NCBI GenBank assembly: GCA_031278315.1
Contig: JAITKS010000054.1
Span: 1-26,083 of the forward strand
Direction of reading: 5' to 3'
Length of the DNA: 26,083 bases
Source: Planctomycetaceae bacterium
GTDB lineage: Bacteria; Planctomycetota; Planctomycetia; Pirellulales; Thermoguttaceae
Under the pieces are notes generated by a model. It did no database searches. It was not told the DNA's origin and worked only from the letters and a program-made list of their open reading frames with translations. Shown here one piece after another: positions 1 to 7,369 of this stretch. Within the stretch, counting starts at the first letter, position 1. Each line of letters starts with the position of its first letter. The position numbers and the translations under genes are program-made.

Positions 1-206
1 TCATAATAACTCATTAAAGTATGAAGAAAGAGACTCTTCCCAAACTTGCGCGGACGTATAAATAACTGATTGCGATTTGCCTCTTTTTCCAGCAGTTCGA
101 TATAACGTGTCTTGTCAACATAAATATAGTTGTTGAGTATAATATCTTGAAAATTTGAATTGCTGTAAGGCAATATCTTTGTATTTTTATTTTCGTTTAT
201 GATCAT
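1..206 (-). CDS. AAA-ATPase-like protein (PF09820 type), N-terminal fragment
   Basis: Partial gene on the minus strand that runs off the left edge; 68 codons are visible from the ATG at 206. The protein begins MIINENKNTKILPYSNSNF and continues with a VDKT motif (IYVDKTRYIELLE) and then RPRKFGKSLFLHTLMSYY. The order LPY..F, Y.VDKT, RP(R/K)(R/K)FGKSL is the hallmark of the AAA-ATPase_like/DUF1703 family, where FGKS is the P-loop. Full-length members are about 500-570 residues with a C-terminal PD-(D/E)XK-like domain, which would lie outside the window. Their function is poorly known, and they often occur in many copies in Bacteroidota and gut-associated genomes. No clear Shine-Dalgarno sequence is visible. 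The family call is from motif recognition only. Confidence 0.8.
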   Translation of the reverse strand, partial: MIINENKNTKILPYSNSNFQDIILNNYIYVDKTRYIELLEKEANRNQLFIRPRKFGKSLFLHTLMSYY

Positions 207-443
207 ATTTTTAATGTTTTTAATGTTTGATTATTAACTACTCTTTCCAAAAAATAGGTTTTTAAATTGGTTGTAATTTGTGTAATTGATAGTTTATTAT
301 TTTTAATGATTGTAATCAGGAAGGACAAATTTAACATCGTATCCTAATTTAATCAATACATAAAAAAACTTGCAAGTTGTTTACCAAAACGTTGAGCTTA
401 TTATTTTGTAATATATACTGTATCCGTTATAAAATGGTTTTTT

Positions 444-689
444 GTAAAATATCAGAGGAATAATTGTTTTTCAAATTTTTTGTAATTTCTAAACACGAAA
501 TACACGAACAAGAGCTAACTATCAAGAAGTCCCGCTAGGGACGACACTTTATTATATTAATGTATGATCCAGCATACGGAAAGAGCTAATAAAGTGCCGT
601 CCCTGCGGGACTTAACAGGTATGTGATTGATAATTTAAAATTCGTAAACAACCAAAAAAACGAAAACAATTATTCAACTGATATATTAC
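444..689. repeat. MITE-like repeat element with 23-bp terminal inverted repeats
   Basis: The left end starts GTAAAATATCAGAGGAATAA and the right end closes ACTGATATATTAC at 689. The two 23-bp ends are inverted repeats matching at 20 of 23 positions. The same ends occur at 4578-4884, 7087-7366 and 10864-11379, so this is a dispersed family. The interior differs: it carries an ACGAAATACACGAAC stretch (about 494-509) and the long hairpin at 528-612. I see no transposase and no clear target duplication for this copy. Confidence 0.65.
528..612. repeat. REP-like long hairpin with GTCCCGC/GCGGGAC arms
   Basis: Arms at 528-554 and 587-612 begin and end AGTCCCGC / GCGGGACT. They pair over about 26 bp with one bulge and one mismatch around a 32-nt loop. 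The arms are GC-rich against AT-rich surroundings. It resembles palindromic REP units mobilised by IS200/IS605-like (RAYT) transposases, or a bidirectional terminator or structured RNA. The REP assignment is inference. Confidence 0.6.
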
Positions 690-796
690 GAGTCGATAAT
701 AATTTCTGCATACGAACTAAACCACTAACCATTATTATCATTTTTTGTACAAAGTTATCAAACATTAAAAATCAAATTGATTTACAGGATACAAAT

Positions 797-1618
797 ATGA
801 ACGGCATTAAATTTTGGCGTTTTAATTCAGGAGTAATAGATATATCCGATTCTCCTATATTTATGGGTATAGTCAATGTGACACCAGACAGTTTTTCAGA
901 CGGCGGAAAATATTTTGAAATCACGGCGGCAATAAGCCGCGGATTAGAATTAGCGGAATCCGGTGCAGGAATAATCGATGTCGGCGGAGAAAGTACAAGA
1001 CCCGGGTCCGATCTCATTACAGTTGAGGAAGAGTTGCGCCGAGTTGTTGATGTAATTGCAGGAATACGAAAAATAAATAAAAATATTCCAATTTCAATTG
1101 ACACAAATAAAACGATTACCGCTAAAGAATCAATCAAAGCCGGTGCGAATATAATCAACGATGTTTTCTCCGCCGAAGACGACGGAATGATACAATTAAT
1201 ACGCGAAACCGGAGCAGCAATTTGCATTATGCATCGTCAGGGTAATCCTAAAACAATGCAAGATAACCCGATTTATAACGACGTTGTATCTGAAGTTTGG
1301 AATTACTTAAAACAACGGCGGATAGAATTAATAAAAAACGGAATCAATTCAGAATGTATCGCAATCGATCCGGGATTAGGATTCGGAAAAACCGCCGAAC
1401 ATAATTGGCAACTTGTCGAAAATATAGAACGTTTCACTGAAATCGAATCACCTTTGCTTGTTGGTCATTCCCGCAAAAGATTTCTCGCAACAAAATTTGC
1501 CGACCGTGAAGAAGGAACGAAATTTGTTACAAAACAATTAATCAAAAAAGGCGTCAATATAATACGTATTCACGAAATGCACAAAGAATACAATTTACGC
1601 TGGCAAAAAAACAACTAA
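797..1618 (+). CDS. folP: Dihydropteroate synthase
   Basis: Condenses para-aminobenzoate with 6-hydroxymethyl-7,8-dihydropterin diphosphate to dihydropteroate in cytosolic folate synthesis. I start it at the ATG at 797 (273 aa). The frame stays open back to a GTG at 623, but that part lies in a repeat and lacks homology-like sequence; about 270-280 residues is normal for the family. Visible motifs: MGIVNVTPDSFSDGG (residues 23-37), DVGGESTRPGS (61-71), the SIDTNK strand (100-105), IINDV (119-123), MHRQGNPKTMQ (145-155), DPGLGFGKT (191-199) and GHSRKRF (223-229) with the substrate-binding Ser-Arg-Lys. The terminal RIHEM (257-261) takes the place of the usual RVHDV. A weak AGGA precedes the start. 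lpxK begins right after the stop, so the two genes are probably co-transcribed. Confidence 0.95.
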   Translation: MNGIKFWRFNSGVIDISDSPIFMGIVNVTPDSFSDGGKYFEITAAISRGLELAESGAGIIDVGGESTRPGSDLITVEEELRRVVDVIAGIRKINKNIPISIDTNKTITAKESIKAGANIINDVFSAEDDGMIQLIRETGAAICIMHRQGNPKTMQDNPIYNDVVSEVWNYLKQRRIELIKNGINSECIAIDPGLGFGKTAEHNWQLVENIERFTEIESPLLVGHSRKRFLATKFADREEGTKFVTKQLIKKGVNIIRIHEMHKEYNLRWQKNN

Positions 1619-1631
1619 ATTGTTATCTAAA

Positions 1632-2828
1632 ATGGAAGAATGGTTTCGTCAATTAGTCAGTGGTAAAAGGTGCGGCATTAGGGCGGGTTTATTACGCATA
1701 TTTTTTTGTTGCATATCTTTTTTTTATTGGTTTGTATCTCAGTGTAGAAATTTTTTATATGATTACAAAATATTAAAAATTCATAAAGTAGATATTCCTG
1801 TTATTTCTGTCGGCAATTTAACGCTTGGCGGTACGGGCAAATCTCCGATGGTTGCGTGGTTGTGTGAATATTTCATTGAACAAGGTAAGATTCCAGCAAT
1901 AATAAGCAGAGGTTATAGACGCAAAAATACAAAATCCGGCAGCGAATCTAACTTAAAATCGGAATCGAAACTGAATCTAATTAGCGGGAAATCAAATGCT
2001 GCCGATAATGCTGATAATGATATGTTTGAAGTCAATGATGAGTATCTTGAGTTAGCGTTTAGAGTACCTGATGTATATCATTTTCAGAATCGAGATCGTG
2101 TTGTTGCGATTCGTAAACTTTTGAGTTTTGCAGCAGCAAAAGGTTCTAAGGTTGATTTAGCGATATTAGACGACGGAATGCAACATCGACGATTAAAAAG
2201 AGATTTTGAAATCGTATTACTTGATGCAATGGAACCGTTTGGATATGGTTATATTTTTCCTCGCGGCATGTTGCGGGAATCGGTACGAAGTTTAGACCGG
2301 GCGGATGTAATTTTGCTCTCACGAGCAGATTTAATTTCAGCGGAAGAAAGAAAACAAATTGAAGCGTTTGTAAACAAAATTACGTCTAAAGCGATTTATG
2401 CAGAGATAATTCATACTCCTCAAAAGATTTTTTATTTTGGCGGCAATGAAACAAATGTTAAAACTATTCGGGAAAAAAATATTTTGGCATTTTGCGGAAT
2501 TGGTAATCCAAATGCGTTTTATGCTACAGTCAAGAATATTTCAGATGGGCGAATTCGTTTTGAAAAATATCCTGATCATTACGGATACACAAAAAATGAT
2601 GTAATCGAAATCGTACAAAAAGCAATTGAGTCTAATGTTGATTTGATACTTTGTACGATGAAAGATTTTGTTAAGATAAATCAAATATTAAAATCTGATA
2701 TAGATTCAGAAATTTTAGAATCATTACAAAAAATCCCGATTGCTGCGTTGATTGTTCAAATAAAATTTCTAAACAATGAATCAATGTTCAAAAATGCTTT
2801 AAACAAAATTATTGTAAATATTCAGTAG
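1632..2828 (+). CDS. lpxK: Tetraacyldisaccharide 4'-kinase (lipid A synthesis)
   Basis: Phosphorylates the 4' position of the lipid A disaccharide at the inner membrane, the sixth step of the Raetz pathway. Visible: an N-terminal hydrophobic anchor (LLRIFFCCISFFYWFVS), SVGNLTLGGTGKSPM with the Walker A loop at about residues 66-71, RGYRRK, NDEYLELA in place of the usual GDE(P/Y)LLLA, the RDR segment, then LDDGMQHRRLKRD and FPRGMLRESVRSLDRAD. At 398 aa it is longer than the usual 320-350. Part of the excess is a Ser/Asn/Lys-rich insertion of about 30 residues between RGYRRK and NDEYLE. I chose the ATG at 1632; an in-frame TTG at 1620 (402 aa) lies one base after the folP stop and cannot be excluded. 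No strong ribosome binding site. It implies an LPS-bearing Gram-negative host. Confidence 0.93.
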   Translation: MEEWFRQLVSGKRCGIRAGLLRIFFCCISFFYWFVSQCRNFLYDYKILKIHKVDIPVISVGNLTLGGTGKSPMVAWLCEYFIEQGKIPAIISRGYRRKNTKSGSESNLKSESKLNLISGKSNAADNADNDMFEVNDEYLELAFRVPDVYHFQNRDRVVAIRKLLSFAAAKGSKVDLAILDDGMQHRRLKRDFEIVLLDAMEPFGYGYIFPRGMLRESVRSLDRADVILLSRADLISAEERKQIEAFVNKITSKAIYAEIIHTPQKIFYFGGNETNVKTIREKNILAFCGIGNPNAFYATVKNISDGRIRFEKYPDHYGYTKNDVIEIVQKAIESNVDLILCTMKDFVKINQILKSDIDSEILESLQKIPIAALIVQIKFLNNESMFKNALNKIIVNIQ

Positions 2829-2893
2829 AGTTACCTTCTCTAATTATTTCAAATTTTTTTATTAACCACATAAAACACAGAAAGATTTTTTTT

Positions 2894-2993
2894 GAAAATT
2901 ACGAAACACACGAAATAAATGAATTTGGTTATTTCATATTTTTATTTCATATTTTTTGGTCTATTTAGTTTTTTTCGTGTATTTCGTATTCTC
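2894..2993. repeat. Inverted repeat of the ACGAAAYACACGAA family
   Basis: The left arm, about 2894-2919 (GAAAATTACGAAACACACGA...), and the right arm, about 2969-2993, pair imperfectly over about 24 bp and flank an AT-rich centre. It follows an AACCACATAAAACACAGAAAG stretch. A related ACGAAATACACGAAC occurs at about 495-509 inside another repeat. It is probably a small palindromic repeat, and it could also act as a structured end of the folP-lpxK transcript. Confidence 0.5.
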
Positions 2994-3016
2994 AAAAAAG
3001 GGCTGAAAATTAAAGT

Positions 3017-4069
3017 ATGACAAGTATATTACAAAATGATTCGTCTGTTTCATTTTTGAAATTATGCGGTTCTCCTTATCGAGTCGGCTGCGATTATGGA
3101 TTTCGTGATTCTAATAATATCCGTCGAGTTTTATCACATTATGTTGATATTTCGGGTTGGTTCGGCAGTTCATTAGTTGATGTTGATTCGCTTGAAATAT
3201 GTAATGAAAAGTTTTGGAGTTTAGAAGGACTATCTGAAATACGCGGAATTGCTGACGGTTCTGGAGTTCCGATTGAAAATTTGATTTATCATAATCTTCA
3301 AAAGTATGCTATTGGTGCGTGTACACATTTTGCGGGTGATTTTAACGATTCCGGTCGTTTTTATCATGGTGCGAATATTGATATTCCAGTGTTTTTGATA
3401 TTGCGGGATTCGTTATCATTTCATTTTCAACGCCGTTTGGTGAACGATAAAATTCCGTATTGGATTCCATGTATAACAGGAACTTTATTTGGAATTGCCG
3501 GATTTAATATTTGCGGTTTATTTGTGTCGAGTTCAATGCTTACAGATGTTAAACAACCGAAAAAAGTAACAGGAACTTTTCATGGCAAGATAATTTGTGA
3601 TCTCTTGAGTTCTTGCAGTAATCTTGACGAAGCGGAACGTTTTCTTTCAAGAATTAACGGATGGGGCGGATGGTCGATAGCTGTTTCGATACCGAAAGAC
3701 AAAAAAGTAATTTATGCTGAATATCATGGAGACAATGTAATTATTGAAACAAAAAATAATAATTTCATTTGCAGCAATCATTCGCAATTATTCCAGACGG
3801 ACAAAACGATTATTCCTGAACATTCACGATTACGGTATGAGCGTCTTAAAGGATTGCTTTTGTGTAACGATAATTCTGCTAGACCTGAATTATCTCTTTT
3901 TGACAAATTCAATTTGGTTAAAAATGCTGAATCGAAATTCAGAACGATGAACACCGTTTTTAGAAATGATCATATCGTATCTATTTTAGCTGATTGTGAC
4001 GGCAACTATTTTTTCGCAAACTCAAAAAACGCAGAACAAAAGAAATGGAACATCATACGAAACATATAA
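3017..4069 (+). CDS. C45 family (AAT-like) Ntn hydrolase / acyltransferase
   Basis: 350-residue protein resembling the acyl-CoA:6-aminopenicillanate acyltransferase family (peptidase family C45). These enzymes cleave themselves before a Cys, which becomes the N-terminal nucleophile and acts on amide or acyl substrates. Visible: the region around GACTHFAG with candidate nucleophile Cys102; YHGANIDI (about 116-122), corresponding to the conserved (R/A)N.D segment; SNHSQLF, like the conserved TNH; and a late SRLRYERLKGLL helix followed by a VSILADCDGNYFFAN strand pair. The residue before the Cys is Ala rather than the usual Gly. No signal peptide is seen, so it is probably cytosolic. ATG at 3017 follows an A-rich leader without a clear ribosome binding site. 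The substrate cannot be told; N-acyl amino acid or bile-acid-like amides are possible but not shown. Confidence 0.75.
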   Translation: MTSILQNDSSVSFLKLCGSPYRVGCDYGFRDSNNIRRVLSHYVDISGWFGSSLVDVDSLEICNEKFWSLEGLSEIRGIADGSGVPIENLIYHNLQKYAIGACTHFAGDFNDSGRFYHGANIDIPVFLILRDSLSFHFQRRLVNDKIPYWIPCITGTLFGIAGFNICGLFVSSSMLTDVKQPKKVTGTFHGKIICDLLSSCSNLDEAERFLSRINGWGGWSIAVSIPKDKKVIYAEYHGDNVIIETKNNNFICSNHSQLFQTDKTIIPEHSRLRYERLKGLLLCNDNSARPELSLFDKFNLVKNAESKFRTMNTVFRNDHIVSILADCDGNYFFANSKNAEQKKWNIIRNI

Positions 4070-4083
4070 AAACTATATTCATT

Positions 4084-4173
4084 GTAATATATACTTTTCA
4101 CACTTTAAATTTTGTTATTCGTTTTAAACTAAAATCGCCCTGAAAAGACCGCAATATTCCACTGACGTATTAC
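4084..4173. repeat. Short repeat with the MITE-type ends
   Basis: The left end GTAATATATAC at 4084 and the right end AATATTCCACTGACGTATTAC at 4153-4173. The right end is the inverse of the GTAATATATCAGTGGAATATT end of the larger elements with two differences. Only about 90 bp lie between the outer ends, so this is a short or internally deleted member. No target duplication is seen. Confidence 0.5.
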
Positions 4174-4577
4174 GATATTTTTTTTGTATCAATATTGGCG
4201 GTTGTAAGCTGGAAATTATATTGCGGCGATAAAAATAATATGCCTGCTTTGCCTTTGTTTACACAAGGGCAGGGCAGGGTAGTTTTAAAAAGGTATCTCG
4301 ATAATATTCAGAGTAAATTTTTTATTTATCAGAGTAAATTTTTATTTATCTTTACTAGATTGCCAATTCTTGATTTTATTTTTTTGCCGAATATTCCGGT
4401 TGTAATGAAAAAAATGAATATACGTTTTAACCTTTTGTTATATCGGTTTTAATTGGAATTATCGGTTTTTTTTATTTCAAGAAAAGGTATTTTATTAAGC
4501 GATAAGATTAATAAATTGAGATCTGTATTCATATTGATAGAGTGAAAATTTTAAAAATACAGAATTATAATTTTTTG
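4174..4577. other. Intergenic region without a supported gene
   Basis: Lies between two repeat elements. A weak open frame (4195-4452, TTG start, 85 codons) has no recognisable domain or ribosome binding site and is AT-driven; I do not call it. A short GGGCAGGGCAGG run at about 4267 reappears after lspA at about 15259. Confidence 0.4.
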
Positions 4578-4884
4578 ATAATATATCAGCGGAATATTTG
4601 TTTTTCAACTTTTTTTGAGCTGTGAATTTTAAAACTAACCTTATTGGCAACCCTATTTTTCTGAACAAAACTACCTTAGTAACAAAGAATCTCCCAGAAA
4701 CAAAACCTTATTACCTTATTATTGAAAAATAAATTTGTTAATAAAGTTGATACGCGGCGGTCTCCTTGACTAATAAGTTTTTTGATGTTTTTTGGTAAAT
4801 CGCTTAGTTAAGAAAAATAAGGTGAAAAATAAGATTAGTTAAAAATGAATCTGAAACCTTTGAAAAATTTCACTGATATATTAC
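4578..4884. repeat. MITE-like repeat, copy A (upstream of the TPR gene)
   Basis: Starts ATAATATATCAGCGGAATAT and ends TTTCACTGATATATTAC at 4884; the ends are inverted repeats over about 17-18 bp. The interior aligns along almost its whole length with copy B (7087-7366). Shared blocks include CTGAACAAAAC, TTTGTTAATAA, a GCGG.(A/G)GTCTC segment, ATTAGTTAAAAAT versus GTTGGTTAAAAAT, and ATCTGAAACCTTTGAAAAA. Both copies have the same orientation and flank the Asn-rich TPR gene. No protein is encoded. Confidence 0.75.
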
Positions 4885-4975
4885 TAACTTTGTAACAATT
4901 GCTTACTGCACTTTTTGAAAGTAAAAGTTACTGTTACGTTTTAATAGATTCTTATGTTTTACATGGATGTTTTAT

Positions 4976-7072
4976 ATGCGAGCGTTGTCAAAAATAATAT
5001 TGTTGATTGGTCTTGTTGTTTTATTCGGGGAAATTTTCTGTAGTTTTACGGTTACAGAATTAAGAGCTTTATTGTACAGTCGAAATGTCTTGAACACAGC
5101 ACGCGAAACTAATACAGTTTACGGCAATGAAACGCCCAATAGACAATTGCAATATTATAAAGATCAATATTCAAACGGAACTATAACATCTGGAATAGAT
5201 ACAAAATCTGTACAATTGATGGGAGGTTATCCGAATAATCTTTCTAATGCCGGCAACAATATTAATAGTAATATTAATAGTAATAATTCTGGTAATAATT
5301 TTAACAACATCGGTGAAGTATATGTTGCAGCAGGACCTTTTTCTCGAAACATGCTGCCAACGAAATCTGCAATTGACTCGACTGCTGCAACAATTGATTC
5401 TAATAATTCTAATAACGTTAATAATGTTAATAATGTTAATACAAGCACGGACAATACGATTAATAATTTGAACACTGTTCATTCGGTTCCTACGACAGTT
5501 CACAAGTCTAATATTAGTTCGGGCAATAATGAACAAGTTGCAAATGTTAGTGCAAATTTACCATCGGCAACAGGACGCATAAATACGTCTATTCCGAATT
5601 TCGGTAATGTTAACACAAATAATATGAGCAAGTTAAATAGTCAAAATAATGTTAATAACGTCAATGAATTGAATAACAACTTAAAAAATAATTCTGCTAA
5701 TACAAATTTGTCCAGCGGTATATCCTCTTTGCCAAATTCAGATATTGTTACGAGCAATAAGCCGGATACACGTTTTAAGAGTTCAGAAAATAGACTGAAA
5801 CCAACTGATTCATTACAGGAAATGATGCTAAATCCTAAAAAATTAAAATCGTTGATTCCATCTTTTTTGTTACGAAAAAAAGTTGATGACCCATTGGGAG
5901 AAGACGACGGTTTGGAAGCAGTTGAGAAAATTCGTCGGGGTAATGTAATGTCGGAACAGACTTATATTGATTCGGTAACAGGAATAAAAACGGTCGTGTC
6001 AAAAGATATTTTTATCAAAGCAAAGAACGAAGAAGAAACAGGAAATTATTTATCGGCAATTGATTTATACAAAGAATTTATAAGATTAAATTCAAAACGT
6101 ACAACCGATGGAGCATTAGCTGTTCCGTATCATCGTTTAGCGTTGATTGCGTGGAATCAGCAGCGAGCTTTGTCCGAGTCGGATATATGTTTTCGATATG
6201 CGCTGAAATATGCGAAAGAAGAAATTATTCAAACAATTGTCAATGACTATAACAAATTTTTAACAGAATGCGGCAAGTTTGATCAAGCAGAAGCAATTTT
6301 ACGTAACACGATTTCGCTCTTTCCGTATGAACCGCAACTTAAAGTTGAACTCGGACGATGTCTTGCAAGACAAGACAGGACAATTGAAGCATTAAGACAC
6401 ATACGGCCAATTCTAGGCGAAGCTCAGGCGTATGTAGAATTAGCAATGATTTACAAAGGACACGGCGATTACGAAATGGCAGAAGCTTTAATAAAAAAAC
6501 GTGATGAGTTCATTACAAAATCGAATATGCGTGAACATGCTATTGCAAGTACAATGTCTAATAGCGATAGTTTGAATAAAACGGGAAATAATATTCGTAA
6601 CGATAATTCTGAAGGACGTCTAAACAACAATATTGTTAGAGCAGGAAGTAATAATTCGCCGTTGACAAATTTGAATCGTGAATTTGCCGGACAGCGAGAT
6701 ATTCCGTTTGCTCTAATAGGACGAAATGTCTCTAATAATATCGGAATTAATGTTGCCGGTGTTAATAATGATAACAATGGAAACAACAGCAATAAAGACG
6801 AAAATAACAGTACATCTGATTTTCCTGTTGACCCTTTTAATATAGCTGCAAATGCCGAAGTAAACAGTAATATCGTATTTGAAGATAATGGACAAAACGG
6901 CGTTACGAATCATTCTGTCTATATGCCGAGTAACAACAATAACAACAATGTATTTCCGGTATCAACAAATCAAAATCAAAATCAACCTGAATCAATAATA
7001 TTACCGTCGTATAGAATGAAAGGTTATCATTATTCGGTAGAAGACATACCGCCTATCTTTTTGCAATATTGA
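4976..7072 (+). CDS. Secreted or membrane-anchored Asn-rich TPR protein
   Basis: About 698 residues, unrecognised by name. It begins with a signal peptide or signal anchor (MRALSKIILLIGLVVLFGEI). A long Asn/Ser-rich low-complexity region follows, with many NN, NNVN and SNN runs encoded by AAT/AAC, roughly residues 60-260. Then comes an ordered region with helix-turn-helix tetratricopeptide-like repeats from about EEETGNYLSAIDLYKEFIRL through FDQAEAILRNTISLFPYEP to HGDYEMAEALIKKRDEF, and a second Asn-rich tail. TPRs normally bind other proteins. It probably acts in the periplasm or envelope as a scaffold. ATG starts at 4967 and 4976 are both possible; I prefer 4976 because it gives a classical signal peptide. 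Repeat copies A and B flank it, and it converges on the GH95 gene. Role unknown. Confidence 0.8.
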   Translation: MRALSKIILLIGLVVLFGEIFCSFTVTELRALLYSRNVLNTARETNTVYGNETPNRQLQYYKDQYSNGTITSGIDTKSVQLMGGYPNNLSNAGNNINSNINSNNSGNNFNNIGEVYVAAGPFSRNMLPTKSAIDSTAATIDSNNSNNVNNVNNVNTSTDNTINNLNTVHSVPTTVHKSNISSGNNEQVANVSANLPSATGRINTSIPNFGNVNTNNMSKLNSQNNVNNVNELNNNLKNNSANTNLSSGISSLPNSDIVTSNKPDTRFKSSENRLKPTDSLQEMMLNPKKLKSLIPSFLLRKKVDDPLGEDDGLEAVEKIRRGNVMSEQTYIDSVTGIKTVVSKDIFIKAKNEEETGNYLSAIDLYKEFIRLNSKRTTDGALAVPYHRLALIAWNQQRALSESDICFRYALKYAKEEIIQTIVNDYNKFLTECGKFDQAEAILRNTISLFPYEPQLKVELGRCLARQDRTIEALRHIRPILGEAQAYVELAMIYKGHGDYEMAEALIKKRDEFITKSNMREHAIASTMSNSDSLNKTGNNIRNDNSEGRLNNNIVRAGSNNSPLTNLNREFAGQRDIPFALIGRNVSNNIGINVAGVNNDNNGNNSNKDENNSTSDFPVDPFNIAANAEVNSNIVFEDNGQNGVTNHSVYMPSNNNNNNVFPVSTNQNQNQPESIILPSYRMKGYHYSVEDIPPIFLQY

Positions 7073-7086
7073 GAATTGAATTATTT

Positions 7087-7366
7087 GTAATATATCAGTG
7101 GAATTTTTGTTTTTAACTTTTTATTTTCAACCTTATTTTCAACCTTATTTTTCTGAACAAAACAACCTTAGTAACAACGAATCACAAAAACACAAAACCT
7201 TATTATTGAAAAACGATTTGTTAATAAGGTAATAAGGTTTGTGTGCGGCAGTCTCTTTGGCTACTAAGTTTTTTTGATGAATAGTTTAGTTCGGAAAAAT
7301 AAAGTGAAAAATAAGGTTGGTTAAAAATAAATCTGAAACCTTTGAAAAAATTCACACATATATTAC
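7087..7366. repeat. MITE-like repeat, copy B, with perfect 9-bp target duplication
   Basis: Starts GTAATATATCAGTGGAATTT and ends ATTCACACATATATTAC at 7366. It is flanked by the direct repeat GAATTATTT at 7078-7086 and 7367-7375, a perfect 9-bp target duplication, which shows that the unit moved as a discrete element. The right duplicate contains the stop codon of the GH95 gene, so the insertion fell at the 3' end of that gene. It fills the whole space between the converging TPR and GH95 genes and may serve as their terminator. Confidence 0.85.
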
Positions 7367-7369
7367 GAA

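Larger units (their letters stand above)
207..796. other. Intergenic region, repeat-rich, divergent promoters expected
   Basis: About 590 bases between the divergent AAA-ATPase-like gene and folP. I see no convincing coding sequence. It holds a perfect 12-bp palindrome AACTTGCAAGTT at 367-378, a TIR-like GTAATATATACTG at 408, and the repeat element at 444-689 with its internal hairpin. An open frame from a GTG at 623 runs into folP, but it starts inside the repeat and its first 58 codons do not look like folP. Confidence 0.6.

Noticed and set aside
623..796. N-terminal extension of folP from a GTG at 623
   Set aside because: Lies partly in the repeat element, has no folP-like sequence, and the ATG at 797 gives a normal-length enzyme.
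4195..4452. 85-codon open frame with TTG start
   Set aside because: No ribosome binding site, domain or neighbour support, and it lies in a repeat-rich AT-rich gap.
5171..5536. Minus-strand open frames inside the TPR gene
   Set aside because: Mirror frames of the AAT/AAC-rich tracts; low-complexity Ile/Leu strings without ribosome binding sites.
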